Counted from the first letter of the stretch, positions 36,483-44,678 are shown. The stretch: DNA of 64,000 nt from Amycolatopsis oliviviridis (GCF_014654365.1 NZ_BNAY01000002.1:558001-622000), one strand, 5' to 3'. Made by a program: numbers and translations. The notes: generated by a model not told the origin, from the letters alone.

Positions 36483-36527
36483 GTGTGGGTTTTGGTGCGT
36501 TGGATGCACCGAAACCCACACAGTCCC
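36483..36527. repeat. Inverted repeat with 19-bp arms
   Basis: ACTGTGTGGGTTTTGGTGC pairs with GCACCGAAACCCACACAGT with one mismatch around a 7-base loop. Confidence 0.85.
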
Positions 36528-36547
36528 ACGTGACCGGACCAGACGCG

Positions 36548-36598
36548 AAGGGGTGTGTGGAAATAGGGACGTCGAACGTCCCTATTTCCACACACCCC
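36548..36598. repeat. Perfect inverted repeat with 24-bp arms
   Basis: Arms begin AGGGGTGTGTGGAAATAGGG and are perfect over 24 bases with a 3-base loop. It is unrelated in sequence to family 1. It would block transcription in either direction. Confidence 0.9.
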
Positions 36599-36644
36599 TC
36601 ACCCTGAGCGACACTTCGCACCCTCGTCGGCCAGGTCGACCGGA

Positions 36645-36686
36645 CACCTTCGCCGCATGCCACGCGGGGAAAGCGTCGTCCTTCGG
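36645..36686. repeat. Decayed copy of the family 1 element at 36420
   Basis: CCGCATGCCACGCGGGGAAAGCGT here aligns with CCGCATGCCATGCGGTGAAAGCGT at 36434-36457 and ends in TCCTTC. Arms no longer pair well. Confidence 0.6.
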
Positions 36687-36734
36687 CCCAATCCACCCCG
36701 CATCCGGCTCCGAAGACCTGTCATGACACCGGGA

Positions 36735-37364
36735 TCAGGGGCTCATCCGCAGCAGCGGGAGACCCGAGGGCGTGCGGATCTCCAGCGCCTTGATGTCTCC
36801 GGCGCGCATCGCGGTGCCGACCACGATGTGCGCGGTGTCCTTGGGCATCGCGCGCCAGGACGCGAGTTCACTGGTGCCTCCGTCCGCGCCGACGGCGACC
36901 AGGATGTAGTCCCCGGTGCGGTTTCCGCCGTAACTGCAGGTCATGTCGACCTTCGTGCCGGTGTCCGTGGCGGACATGGCGACCTCGGCGGTCACCGGGT
37001 AGTCGCCGAGCGGGGTCATCGGGTTGCCCGCCGTCGCGATCGGCCCGGTCAGGACGACCGCGAGCGTGACGCCGGCGGCGACGGCGAACCCGGCCGCGGT
37101 GGTGGTGATCGCCCGCTGGATCCGTCTTCCCCGGCGGACCCGTTTGAGCACGGCGGGCAGCAGTTCCGGCGAGGGCGCCGGTTCCTCTTCCCGCAGCGCG
37201 GGCGCACCGGCTTGGGCGAGCAGGCCGGGGATCCCGGCCAGATCGCGCACGGACGCGGCGCATTCGGCACAGCCGCGAAGGTGCCGCTCGTACGCGGACC
37301 GGTCTTCCGGGGACAACGCACCGAGCACGTAGGCCGCGTCGTAGGTGGCGAAGGGGTCGGTCAT
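36735..37364 (-). CDS. rslA: Anti-sigma factor, RslA-like (zinc-binding ZAS)
   Basis: 209 residues. N-terminal zinc-binding anti-sigma domain (YDAAYVLGALSPEDRSAYERHLRGCAECAASV: His-x3-Cys-x2-Cys), a single membrane helix at about 95-118 (ITTTAAGFAVAAGVTLAVVLTG) and an extracytoplasmic anti-sigma-K-like domain (STPLGDYPVTAEVAMSATDTGT region). It would hold SigL until an oxidative or envelope signal releases it. The ATG overlaps the sigL stop (ATGA), the standard sigma/anti-sigma pair. Confidence 0.88.
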   Translation of the reverse strand: MTDPFATYDAAYVLGALSPEDRSAYERHLRGCAECAASVRDLAGIPGLLAQAGAPALREEEPAPSPELLPAVLKRVRRGRRIQRAITTTAAGFAVAAGVTLAVVLTGPIATAGNPMTPLGDYPVTAEVAMSATDTGTKVDMTCSYGGNRTGDYILVAVGADGGTSELASWRAMPKDTAHIVVGTAMRAGDIKALEIRTPSGLPLLRMSP

Positions 37365-37873
37365 TGAGTCACCCCTCTTTCCTCCAATACGAGCCGCAAC
37401 GCCCGCAAGGCGTAATGCGTCCGCGACTTGATCGTCCCTTCGGCCACACCCAGCCGCTTCGCCGCGTCGGCGACGGAGTAGCCCTGGAAGTAGCACAGGA
37501 CGAGGACTTCTCGATGCCGCTGCGAAAGTTCGCCGAGGGCTTCGGCGACCAGCCAGCCCTGGACCGCCCGCTCGGTGCCGTCCGTGACCGCCGTTTCGGG
37601 CGGCTGACCGGTCACCACCTCCGGATGCGCCTCGGCCGCCCGCCAGTCGTCGATGGCGATCCGTCTCGCCACGGTGAACAGCCAGCCGCGCGCCGATCCC
37701 TCGGACTGGTCGAGCACCTTGGCGTTGCGCCAGGCCCGCAGCAGCGTCTCCTGGACGACGTCCTCCGCGCGGACCCGGTCGCCACTGGTGAGGTGCAGCG
37801 CGTAGGACCAGAGCGCCGCGGCGTGCTCGTCGTGCAGAGCCCGCATCAGCCGGTCCTCCGCGAATTCCTTCAC
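37361..37873 (-). CDS. sigL: ECF sigma factor, SigL-like
   Basis: 170 residues. Region 2: MRALHDEHAAALWSYALHLTSGDRVRAEDVVQETLLRAWRN, and WLFTVARRIAIDDWR; region 4: LSQRHREVLVLCYFQGYSVADAAKRLGVAEGTIKSR. The match to mycobacterial SigL is strong, including the ALMRALxDEHAA start. Start GTG 37873 overlaps the stop of the upstream membrane protein gene. Function: transcription of a small envelope or redox regulon, held in check by the adjacent anti-sigma factor. Confidence 0.9.
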   Translation of the reverse strand: MKEFAEDRLMRALHDEHAAALWSYALHLTSGDRVRAEDVVQETLLRAWRNAKVLDQSEGSARGWLFTVARRIAIDDWRAAEAHPEVVTGQPPETAVTDGTERAVQGWLVAEALGELSQRHREVLVLCYFQGYSVADAAKRLGVAEGTIKSRTHYALRALRLVLEERGVTQ

Positions 37874-38238
37874 CGATCCGTGCTTTCGCGGTCGCGAAGC
37901 AGCGGAAGGGCGAAGAGCACGCAAGCCGCCTCGGTGATCACGCCCCAGAGCTCGGCCTGGGAGGTGAAGCGCTCCGAGACGCCGAAGAACCCGGTGGTCA
38001 GCGAGAGCACGTACGCGCCCAGCGTCGCCAGGCCGAAGCCGACCGCCGCGAGCGCGGGAAGCCAGTGGTGCCAGGCCAGGACGGCGATCGCGATGACCAC
38101 ACCCGCCACGACATTCACCAGAAAGAGCGGTCCGACGACGTCCGTTTCGGACGCCCAGTCCTGCCATACGACGTAATGCACCCACGCCGAGCCGAGCAGG
38201 CCCGCCGCCACCACCGCCCGCAACAACCACCGGATCAT
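37870..38238 (-). CDS. Four-helix membrane protein upstream of sigL
   Basis: 122 residues with hydrophobic helices at about 4-19, 37-57, 62-82 and 95-113. No family motif recognised; resembles small DoxX-like or DUF membrane proteins. Stop overlaps the sigL start (GTGA), so it is the first gene of the sigL-rslA unit. Divergent from the Rieske protein gene. Confidence 0.7.
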   Translation of the reverse strand: MIRWLLRAVVAAGLLGSAWVHYVVWQDWASETDVVGPLFLVNVVAGVVIAIAVLAWHHWLPALAAVGFGLATLGAYVLSLTTGFFGVSERFTSQAELWGVITEAACVLFALPLLRDRESTDR

Positions 38239-38369
38239 GTCCGTATCTCTTTCCGCGTGTTCGGTTCCCCTATGCTTTTGAACACGGAAAATCGGCCCTT
38301 CCGGTTCAATCCCGCACCCGATGGTCGGCGAAATTGAACCGGATGGCGGCTCCGGCCGTGTGTATGGGC

Positions 38370-38810
38370 ATGACTGCCGAACTCCACTCCCGCCGCACCG
38401 TCCTGACCACCGGGGCCGCCGTCGCCGGCGCGGCCGTCGGTGCCGTGGCCCTCACGGCCTGCGGAAGCGACGCCCCGTCGTCCGGCTCGGCCGCCGCACC
38501 ACCCGCCGCGGCCCCGGGCGAGCCGCTGGCCGCGCTCGCCGACATCGAGGTCGGCCAGGCGAAGGCCGCCAAGACCGCCGACGGCAAGGACGTCATCGTC
38601 ACCAGGACCGCCGAGGGCACGGCGGCCGCGTTCAGCGCGATCTGCACCCATCAGGGCTGCGCGGTCGTCCCGGCCGGCGCGGAACTCAAGTGTCCTTGCC
38701 ACAACTCGATCTTCGACGCGAAGACCGGCGCGGTCAAAAAGGGACCGGCGGACCAGCCGCTGCCCTCGATCGCGGTCAAGGTCTCGAACGGCCAGGTCGT
38801 CACGGCCTGA
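38370..38810 (+). CDS. Tat-exported Rieske [2Fe-2S] lipoprotein
   Basis: 146 residues from the ATG at 38370 (38364 or 38334 are alternatives). Twin-arginine signal HSRRTVLTTGAAVAG with lipobox LTAC, an Ala/Pro linker, then one Rieske domain with both cluster loops: CTHQGC and CPCHNSIFDAKTGAV. Probably a surface electron-transfer protein. It is divergent from the sigL unit and may belong to its regulon. Confidence 0.88.
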   Translation: MTAELHSRRTVLTTGAAVAGAAVGAVALTACGSDAPSSGSAAAPPAAAPGEPLAALADIEVGQAKAAKTADGKDVIVTRTAEGTAAAFSAICTHQGCAVVPAGAELKCPCHNSIFDAKTGAVKKGPADQPLPSIAVKVSNGQVVTA

Positions 38811-38822
38811 CGAACATACGAA

Positions 38823-38860
38823 AGGTCCCTTTAGGACGGAATTCCGTCCTAAAGGGACCT
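38823..38860. terminator. 38-bp perfect palindrome between convergent genes
   Basis: AGGTCCCTTTAGGACGGAA and its exact complement with no loop bases, followed by CTTTT on the plus strand; 12 bases after the Rieske stop and 16 before the crr stop. Its outer part AGGTCCCTTT resembles family 1. Confidence 0.85.
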
Positions 38861-38876
38861 CTTTTGATCCAAAGGT

Positions 38877-39332
38877 TCAGCTGTCCCAGGTGAAAATCGG
38901 GTCGCCCGCTTCGACGTCGCCGCCGGTGAGCAGTCCCGAAAGGACTTCGGCCTTCGCGTCCAGCGCCACCACGGGCACGATCGGCGAGTAGCCGGCGGCC
39001 TTGACCGCGTCCGGGTCCCAGCCGACGACCGGCTGCCCGGCGCGGACGGCCTCGCCCTTGACGACGTGGAGGGTGAACCCCTCGCCCTTCTGCTTCACCG
39101 TGTCGATCCCGAGGTGGACCAGCACCCCGCGGCCGTCCTCGGTGGCCACCACGAAGGCGTGCGGGTGCAGGGTCACGACCGTCCCGTCGACCGGCGCGAC
39201 CGCGTCCTGGCGCCCGCCCGAGGGCAGGACCGCGATGCCGGGGCCGACCATCGCCTGCGCGAAGACCGGATCGGGCACTTCGGTCATAGCGGTCGTCTTA
39301 CCGCTCACCGGGCTGAGGATCTCCAGACTCAC
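38877..39332 (-). CDS. crr: PTS glucose-family EIIA
   Basis: 151 residues, phosphoryl carrier for a glucose/GlcNAc-class PTS. LEILSPVSGKT, VAPVDGTVVTLHPHAFVV with first His, and the phospho-site VLVHLGIDTVKQKGEGF. In Streptomyces the equivalent Crr serves NagE2. Overlaps the EIIB gene start by 4 bases. Confidence 0.94.
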   Translation of the reverse strand: MSLEILSPVSGKTTAMTEVPDPVFAQAMVGPGIAVLPSGGRQDAVAPVDGTVVTLHPHAFVVATEDGRGVLVHLGIDTVKQKGEGFTLHVVKGEAVRAGQPVVGWDPDAVKAAGYSPIVPVVALDAKAEVLSGLLTGGDVEAGDPIFTWDS

Positions 39333-39565
39333 AGCAGATCCTCGATGTCACTGGCGATCGTGTCGGCCTCGGGCCCCACGATGACCTGGACACCGGCTCC
39401 CATCCGCACGACGCCCATCGCGCCCGCGGCCTTCAGAGCCGCCTCGTCGAGCAGGCTCATGTCTTCGAGCTCACAGCGGAGCCGGGTGATGCACCCCTCC
39501 ACCTCGATGACGTTCTCGGCACCGCCGAGCGCCGCGAGGATCTTTTCCGGCCTGTCATCCGCCAT
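39329..39565 (-). CDS. PTS EIIB, glucose/GlcNAc class
   Basis: 78 residues, stand-alone IIB as in Streptomyces NagF. The phospho-cysteine is in VEGCITRLRCELED. SD AAGGAG 7 bases before the ATG. Divergent from dasR; the dre site in the intergenic region could control both sides. Confidence 0.93.
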   Translation of the reverse strand: MADDRPEKILAALGGAENVIEVEGCITRLRCELEDMSLLDEAALKAAGAMGVVRMGAGVQVIVGPEADTIASDIEDLL

Positions 39566-39710
39566 CGCGGTCTCCTTGTTCCCTGTCGGTTTCCCACGTG
39601 CGAACCAGCTCTACTACGCCGTTCGCCGACTCGCACCCGATCCCTGGCCACGAACGCGTAACGGTGGTTGACACCCGCTCGTGCGACGGAGCATCCTGCC
39701 CCATCGGATC

Positions 39711-39726
39711 ATTGGTCTAGACCGGA
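39711..39726. promoter_or_regulatory. DasR-responsive element (dre) upstream of dasR
   Basis: ATTGGTCTAGACCGGA, with the core TGGTCTAGACC identical to the Streptomyces dre consensus, between EIIB and dasR. A TTGACA at 39668-39673 upstream may be a -35 for dasR. Predicts self-control of dasR and control of the PTS genes. Confidence 0.8.
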
Positions 39727-39797
39727 ACGTACCAATCTTCCGGACCAGATGCGAGTACGGGTACCCAACCGAACGGACCGAAAGGACGGTGACCGTC

Positions 39798-40586
39798 ATG
39801 AGCGCTTCGGCGCAGGTGCCGCCGTCCGACCGTGTGATCAACGGACCGACGCCCAAGCACGCCCAGCTGCGGGAGATTCTGCGCCGCACGGTGGAGCGTG
39901 AGCTACCCCCCGGCTCGCCTATCCCCTCGGAACGTGACCTCGCCGAGACCTATCAGGTGTCAAGGCTCACCGTCCGGTCCGCGATCGGCAAGCTGGTCGA
40001 AGAAGGACTCCTGTCGCGCGTGCGCGGCAAGGGGACGTTCACCGCCGCGAGGCGGATGGAATTGCAGCTCTATCTGATGTCCTTCACCGAGGACATGCGC
40101 CGTCGCGGGATGACCCCGACCACGGAGGTCGTCAAGACCGCCACCGAGGTCCCACCCGCCCCCTCGGCGCACGCTCTCGGCCTGACCGCCGGAACCCCGG
40201 CGCACCGGCTGGTGCGGCTCCGCCGTGCCGACGGGGTGCCGCTCGCGGTCGAACGTGGCTGGTATCACGCCGGGCGGATGCCCGGTTTGCTCGACCTCGA
40301 TCTCACTCGATCGTTGTACGTCCAACTCGCCCAGTCGTATGACCTCCGCCCGGACCACGCGTGGCAGACGGTCTGGGCCGAATCCGCGGACCGCGAAACG
40401 GCACGCCTGCTCGGAATGCGCGCCGGCAGTCCGCTTCTTGTCTTCCGCCGGGTCTCCAGCGTCAACGGGGAGCCGATCGAAGACATGACTTCCTGGTACC
40501 GGGGCGATCACTACCAGGTCACCATGCAGCTCGACCGGAACACCCCGGATTCCGGTCACCATCCTCACTACGGAGGTACCCGATGA
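39798..40586 (+). CDS. dasR: GntR/HutC-family regulator, DasR-like
   Basis: 262 residues. N-terminal winged helix (KHAQLREILRRTVERELPPGSPIPSERDLAETYQVSRLTVRSAI) and C-terminal UTRA effector domain (LTAGTPAHRLVRLRRADGVPLAVERGWYH). In Streptomyces DasR senses GlcN-6-P and represses chitin and GlcNAc genes. ATG 39798 was chosen, 39 codons inside the longer frame, because that frame would run over the dre site and promoter. The stop overlaps the EIIC ATG (ATGA). Confidence 0.88.
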   Translation: MSASAQVPPSDRVINGPTPKHAQLREILRRTVERELPPGSPIPSERDLAETYQVSRLTVRSAIGKLVEEGLLSRVRGKGTFTAARRMELQLYLMSFTEDMRRRGMTPTTEVVKTATEVPPAPSAHALGLTAGTPAHRLVRLRRADGVPLAVERGWYHAGRMPGLLDLDLTRSLYVQLAQSYDLRPDHAWQTVWAESADRETARLLGMRAGSPLLVFRRVSSVNGEPIEDMTSWYRGDHYQVTMQLDRNTPDSGHHPHYGGTR

Positions 40587-41839
40587 GCTCCACCACCGCC
40601 GAGGGGGCGAAGAGCAAAGGCAAGGGACTTGCCGGCCTTCAGCGCTTCGGCCGCAGCCTCATGCTCCCCATCGCCGCCCTGCCCGCCGCCGCGCTGCTGT
40701 CCAGGCTCGGTCAGCCTGACCTGCTCGGCAAGGACGGCCTCGGCTGGGACAAGGTCGCCGCGGCCATCGGTGCCGCGGGGGACTCGCTGTTCAACTGGCT
40801 GCCGCTCCTGTTCGCGGTGGGTATCGCTGTCGGGTTCGCCCGGAAGAGCGACGGTGCCACGGGCCTCGCCGCCGTGGTCGGCTTCTTCGTCTTCACCAGC
40901 GTTCTCCGCGTCTTCGCGCCGTTCGAGGAGCTTCCCGGCTGGGACCCCGAAAAACCCGCAGGCCTGATGCTCAACCCGATCAAATGGCCCTACAGCGTGC
41001 TGGCCGGTGTGATCGTCGGCCTCGTCACCGCGCTGCTGTGGCAGAAGTTCTACCGCATCAAGCTGCCGCCGTACCTGGCCTTCTTCGGCGGCCGCCGGTT
41101 CGTGCCGATCATCACCGCCCTGGTGCTGCTGGTCCTCGCGGTGCCGCTGGGCCTGGTCTTCCACTGGGTCAACGACGGCATCCAGGCCGCCGGTGAAGCG
41201 GTCACCGGCGCGCCCGTGGTCGGTGGCGGTATCTACGGCTTCCTCAACCGGCTCCTGATCCCGGTCGGTCTGCACCAGCTGCTGAACGTGCCGGTGTGGT
41301 TCATCTTCGACGGTGGCGACCTGACCCAGTTCTTCAAGGGCGACCCGACCCGCGGCACCTTCATGACCGGGTTCTTCCCGATCTTCATGTTCGCCATCCC
41401 CGCCGCGGCCCTGGCGATCTGGCAGACCGCGAAGCCCAGCCAGAAGAAGATCGTCGGCGGTGTGATGATCGCCGGTGCGCTGACCTCGTTCCTGACCGGT
41501 GTCACCGAGCCGATCGAGTTCTCGTTCATGTACGTCGCGTGGCCGCTGTACCTGATCCACGCGGTCCTGACCGGTACCTCGATGGCACTGGTGAACGCGC
41601 TCGACATCCACCTCGGCTTCGGCTTCTCCGCCGGCGCGATCGACTTCGGGCTCAACTTCAGCCACCCGGCGGCGAGCAGCAACGTCTGGCTGCTGATCCC
41701 GATCGGCCTGGCCTACGCGGCCGTCTACTACGTGATCTTCCGGTTCGTGATCACCAAGTGGAACCTGCGGACCCCGGGCCGCGAGGACGATGCGATCGAG
41801 GCCGATCTCGAAGCCACCGCGGCCAAGCCCGCCAAGTAG
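40583..41839 (+). CDS. nagE2: PTS N-acetylglucosamine-type EIIC permease
   Basis: 418 residues, polytopic membrane transporter of the glucose-GlcNAc class: LQRFGRSLMLPIAALPAAALL, GFFVFTSVLRVF, FLNRLLIPVGLHQLLNVPVWF, TGVTEPIEFSFMYVAWPLYLIHAVLTG. EIIA and EIIB are separate genes in the divergent unit and HPr follows. GlcNAc specificity rests on DasR/dre context. SD GGAGG at 40572-40576. No EI gene is in the window. Confidence 0.88.
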   Translation: MSSTTAEGAKSKGKGLAGLQRFGRSLMLPIAALPAAALLSRLGQPDLLGKDGLGWDKVAAAIGAAGDSLFNWLPLLFAVGIAVGFARKSDGATGLAAVVGFFVFTSVLRVFAPFEELPGWDPEKPAGLMLNPIKWPYSVLAGVIVGLVTALLWQKFYRIKLPPYLAFFGGRRFVPIITALVLLVLAVPLGLVFHWVNDGIQAAGEAVTGAPVVGGGIYGFLNRLLIPVGLHQLLNVPVWFIFDGGDLTQFFKGDPTRGTFMTGFFPIFMFAIPAAALAIWQTAKPSQKKIVGGVMIAGALTSFLTGVTEPIEFSFMYVAWPLYLIHAVLTGTSMALVNALDIHLGFGFSAGAIDFGLNFSHPAASSNVWLLIPIGLAYAAVYYVIFRFVITKWNLRTPGREDDAIEADLEATAAKPAK

Positions 41840-41879
41840 TTTCAGCTCCACAAGCACAAAGGCACGAAAGGGAAAGAAC

Positions 41880-42146
41880 ATGCCGGAGAAACGCGTCACC
41901 GTGGCCAGCAAGGTGGGCCTGCACGCCAGGCCCGCGGCGACGGTCGCCAAGGCGGCCGCGGCGCAGCCCGTCGCGGTGCACATCGCCAAGGCGGGTGGCG
42001 ACCCGGTCGCGGCCGGCAGCGTGCTGAACCTGATGACGCTCGCCGCCGGTTACGGCGACGAGGTCATCATCAGTGCCGAGGGTGAAGGTGCCGAGGCCGC
42101 CGTCGACGCCATCGCCGAGCTGGTGGCGACGGACCTCGACGCCTGA
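41880..42146 (+). CDS. ptsH: PTS phosphocarrier HPr
   Basis: 88 residues. Phospho-His site VGLHARPAATVAKAAAA near residue 17 and the second conserved region AGSVLNLMTLAAGYGDEVIISAEG. There is no Ser-46-type regulation motif that I can be sure of. 40 bases after EIIC, followed by a strong terminator. Confidence 0.95.
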   Translation: MPEKRVTVASKVGLHARPAATVAKAAAAQPVAVHIAKAGGDPVAAGSVLNLMTLAAGYGDEVIISAEGEGAEAAVDAIAELVATDLDA

Positions 42147-42157
42147 TCCCATCCCTG

Positions 42158-42192
42158 CGAAGCCCGGGCCGCCCCGACCGGCCCGGGCTTCG
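42158..42192 (+). terminator. Terminator after ptsH
   Basis: 13-bp perfect stem CGAAGCCCGGGCC with a 9-base loop. TAGGGT, the -10 of the next gene, begins one base after it. Confidence 0.8.
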
Positions 42193-42198
42193 TAGGGT
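42193..42198 (+). promoter_or_regulatory. -10 element giving a leaderless mRNA
   Basis: TAGGGT ends 6 bases before the ATG at 42205; there is no SD. No -35 can be recognised because that region is the terminator stem. Confidence 0.4.
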
Positions 42199-42204
42199 GT
42201 TGGC

Positions 42205-43029
42205 ATGGAAAGCCTGCGCGAGATCGAACAGTGGCCGGTGGAAAACGCCGCCACGGCCGTGGTGACCGCCGCCGGTGACGTGCTGGGCACGCACGGCGAT
42301 ACGACGAAGGTGTACCGGCTGGCGTCGGTGACCAAACCGCTCACCGCCTACGCCGCGCTGATCGCCATCGAAGAGGGCGTCGTCGAACTCGACACCCCTG
42401 CCGGGCCGGAGGGCTCCACGATCCGGCATCTGCTCGCGCACACCTCGGGCCTGGCCTTCAACGAGCACAAGCCGATGGCCGCGCCGGGCAACCGCCGCCT
42501 GTACTCCAACGCCGGGTTCGAGCAGCTCGCCGACGCGCTCACCGAACATTCCGGGATCCCCTTCGCCGACTACCAGGCGGAGGCGCTTTTCCAGCCGCTG
42601 GGCATGAAGTCGACCAAGCTGACCGGTTCCCCCGCCTCGGGCGCGGAATCCACTGTGGACGACCTGGTCGCGTTCGCTGCCGAGCTGCACGCCCCGAAGC
42701 TCATCGCCGCCGAAACGGTGCGCGAGGCGACTTCCGTGGTCTTCCCCGGACTCTCCGGTGTCCTGCCCGGTTTCGGTCATCAGAAGCCGAACGACTGGGG
42801 CCTCGGTTTCGAGATCCGCGACCACAAGAGTCCACATTGGACCGGTTCGTCGAGCTCGCCGCGGACCTTCGGCCACTTCGGGCAGTCCGGCACGTTCCTC
42901 TGGGTCGATCCCGACGCCGGCGCCGCCTGCGTGGCGCTCACCGACCGCGCTTTCGGCCCGTGGGCGGCCGAGGTGTGGCCGCCCTACACCGACGCCGTGC
43001 TCGCGGAGCTGCGCGGCCTCACTCCATGA
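42205..43029 (+). CDS. Cytoplasmic serine hydrolase, beta-lactamase fold
   Basis: 274 residues without a signal peptide. Ser-x-x-Lys in YRLASVTKPLTAYAAL (about 43), YSN in RRLYSNAGFEQLA and HFG in GHFGQSGTFLWVDPDAG replace the usual third motif. Probably an esterase or carboxypeptidase-like enzyme; not a classical beta-lactamase. Its 3' end overlaps the convergent dehydrogenase by 11 bases. Confidence 0.85.
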   Translation: MESLREIEQWPVENAATAVVTAAGDVLGTHGDTTKVYRLASVTKPLTAYAALIAIEEGVVELDTPAGPEGSTIRHLLAHTSGLAFNEHKPMAAPGNRRLYSNAGFEQLADALTEHSGIPFADYQAEALFQPLGMKSTKLTGSPASGAESTVDDLVAFAAELHAPKLIAAETVREATSVVFPGLSGVLPGFGHQKPNDWGLGFEIRDHKSPHWTGSSSSPRTFGHFGQSGTFLWVDPDAGAACVALTDRAFGPWAAEVWPPYTDAVLAELRGLTP

Positions 43030-43960
43030 CCCGGACCGGCGAACCCGCCCGGAAGGCCGCGATGTCCTCGACCGCGTCGCGGTAGAAGATCTCGTAGGCC
43101 TCCCGGGTGACGTAGCCGATGTGCGGGGTGAGCACGACGTTGTCCAGTGTCCGCAGCGGATGTCCGGACGGCAGCGGCTCGACGTCGTAGACGTCCAGCG
43201 CGGCGACCGCGATCTCTTTGCGGCGCAAGGAGTCCACCAGGGCGGCTTCGTCGACGATCGGGCCGCGTGAGGTGTTGACCAGGATCGCCGTCGGCTTCAT
43301 CGAGGCGAGTTCGGGCGCGCCGACCAGACCCCGGCTGCGGTCGCTGAGCACCAGGTGGACCGAGAGGACGTCAGCGCGGGCGAACAGCTCGTCCTTCGGC
43401 ACCGCCGTCACGCCGTGGGGGTCGGCCTTCTCCTGGGTGAGGTTCTGGCTCCACGCGATGGTCTCCATGCCGAACGCCTGGCCGATCTTGGCCGCCCCGG
43501 CGCCAAGCCTGCCGAGCCCGAGCAGGCCGAGGGTCTTGCCGGACAGGATCGTGCCGACCGTCGTCTGCCAGCCGCCCTCGCGCATGTTCTTCGACTCCAC
43601 CGGGACGTTGCGCGCGGCGGCGAGGATCAGCGCCCAGGTGTGCTCGGCCGCCGGGGCCGCGATGTACCCCGTGGAGGAGACGACCACGCCGTTGCGCCGG
43701 GCGGCGGCCACGTCTATCGCGGCGTTGCGGTGGCCGGTGCTCACCAGCAGCTTGAGCGCGGGCAGCCGGTCGAGCACCTCGGCGGGGAAGCGGGTGCGTT
43801 CGCGCATCGCGACCACGACCTCGAAGTCCCGCAGGTGGGCCACCACGTCGGCGGGGTCCTCGAACGGCTTCGTGAACACCTCGATCTCGGCGCCGAGCGA
43901 GCCCCAGTCGGCGTAGTCGAGGGCGACGTTCTGGTAGTCGTCAAGAATCGCGATCTTCAT
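43019..43960 (-). CDS. D-isomer specific 2-hydroxyacid dehydrogenase
   Basis: 313 residues. NAD-binding domain with GKTLGLLGLGRLGAGAAKIGQAFGMETIAW, ILVNTSRGPIVDEAALVDSL (Arg), and the C-terminal VLTPHIGYVTREAYEIFY (His). Resembles the SerA-like/glycerate-dehydrogenase family; the acid used is unknown. No SD; TAGCCT lies 6 bases before the ATG (leaderless type). Confidence 0.88.
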   Translation of the reverse strand: MKIAILDDYQNVALDYADWGSLGAEIEVFTKPFEDPADVVAHLRDFEVVVAMRERTRFPAEVLDRLPALKLLVSTGHRNAAIDVAAARRNGVVVSSTGYIAAPAAEHTWALILAAARNVPVESKNMREGGWQTTVGTILSGKTLGLLGLGRLGAGAAKIGQAFGMETIAWSQNLTQEKADPHGVTAVPKDELFARADVLSVHLVLSDRSRGLVGAPELASMKPTAILVNTSRGPIVDEAALVDSLRRKEIAVAALDVYDVEPLPSGHPLRTLDNVVLTPHIGYVTREAYEIFYRDAVEDIAAFRAGSPVRVME

Positions 43961-43966
43961 GGGCCC

Positions 43967-43984
43967 AGGCTAGGGTTCGAACCC
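43967..43984 (-). promoter_or_regulatory. Leaderless -10 and adjoining GGGTTCGAACCC dyad
   Basis: TAGCCT (43967-43972, minus strand) lies 6 bases before the dehydrogenase ATG. Directly beside it is a perfect 12-bp palindrome GGGTTCGAACCC (43973-43984) in the shared divergent region, a possible operator. Confidence 0.4.
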
Positions 43985-44021
43985 GAGAACCGCACAAGGG
44001 TGCCGACGGGGAGGAGAAGGC

Positions 44022-44678
44022 ATGGACGTGGACGAGGGCAAGATCCTGGCCTGGACCGAGGCCGAGCGGCTGAGCTTCGCGGACCTGCTCGAAGAGCTCG
44101 ACGAGAAGGACTGGTCGGCGGGCACGCTGTGTCCGAAGTGGACCGTCCACGAGCTGGCCGCGCATCTGGCGCTGTCCCCCAGGACCGGTCTCAAGGAGAC
44201 CATCATCGGCGCCATCAAGGCCAGGGGCGACTGGGACCGGATGACCGCCGACCAGGCGATCGAGCACGCCACCCGGCACTCCCCCGCCGAACTCGTCGCC
44301 CAGATCCGCGAGGACGCGGGGTCGGCTCACCGCTCCCCCGGCGCCAAGCCGATCGACCCGCTCGCCGACGTCCTCATCCACGGCCAGGACATCGTCCGCC
44401 CGCTCGGCCGCACCCGGCCCATGCCCGAACAACCGACGATCGCGGCGCTCGAACACATCCTCGCGAGCCCGTTCTGGGGTGCGCGCAAACGCTGCAAGGG
44501 CGTGACGATGATCGCCACGGACGCCGGCTGGTCCGGCGGGTCGGGCCCCGACGAGGTGCGGGGCCCGCTCGCCGACCTGCTGCTCGCCGCGACCGGCCGG
44601 GGCACCGGCCTGGCCGCGCTCACCGGCCCGGGCGCGAAGCGGATCGGCGCCCACTGCAACCCGCCGGTCGAGGTCTGA
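44022..44678 (+). CDS. Maleylpyruvate isomerase-family mycothiol-dependent enzyme (DinB-like)
   Basis: 218 residues, four-helix DinB/MDMPI fold. WTVHELAAHLALSPRTGLKE supplies the first metal His; the second pair is in DVLIHGQDIVRPLGR, with a C-terminal LLAATGRGTGLAALTGPG. Such proteins use mycothiol for isomerisation or thiol transfer. SD GGGAGGAG about 9 bases upstream. Divergent from the dehydrogenase. Confidence 0.82.
   Translation: MDVDEGKILAWTEAERLSFADLLEELDEKDWSAGTLCPKWTVHELAAHLALSPRTGLKETIIGAIKARGDWDRMTADQAIEHATRHSPAELVAQIREDAGSAHRSPGAKPIDPLADVLIHGQDIVRPLGRTRPMPEQPTIAALEHILASPFWGARKRCKGVTMIATDAGWSGGSGPDEVRGPLADLLLAATGRGTGLAALTGPGAKRIGAHCNPPVEV

Larger units (their letters stand above)
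36276..36734. other. Gene-free palindrome-rich region
   Basis: 459 bases without a supported gene, between the prepilin peptidase start and the anti-sigma factor stop. It contains four clear inverted repeats and one decayed copy (listed separately), occupying about half of its length. Short frames across it are interrupted by these repeats and have no recognisable protein content. Confidence 0.75.

Noticed and set aside
34600..36726. Long plus-strand open frame (708 codons) across aroC and the prepilin peptidase
   Set aside because: Antisense shadow; runs through palindromic DNA and shows no protein family features.
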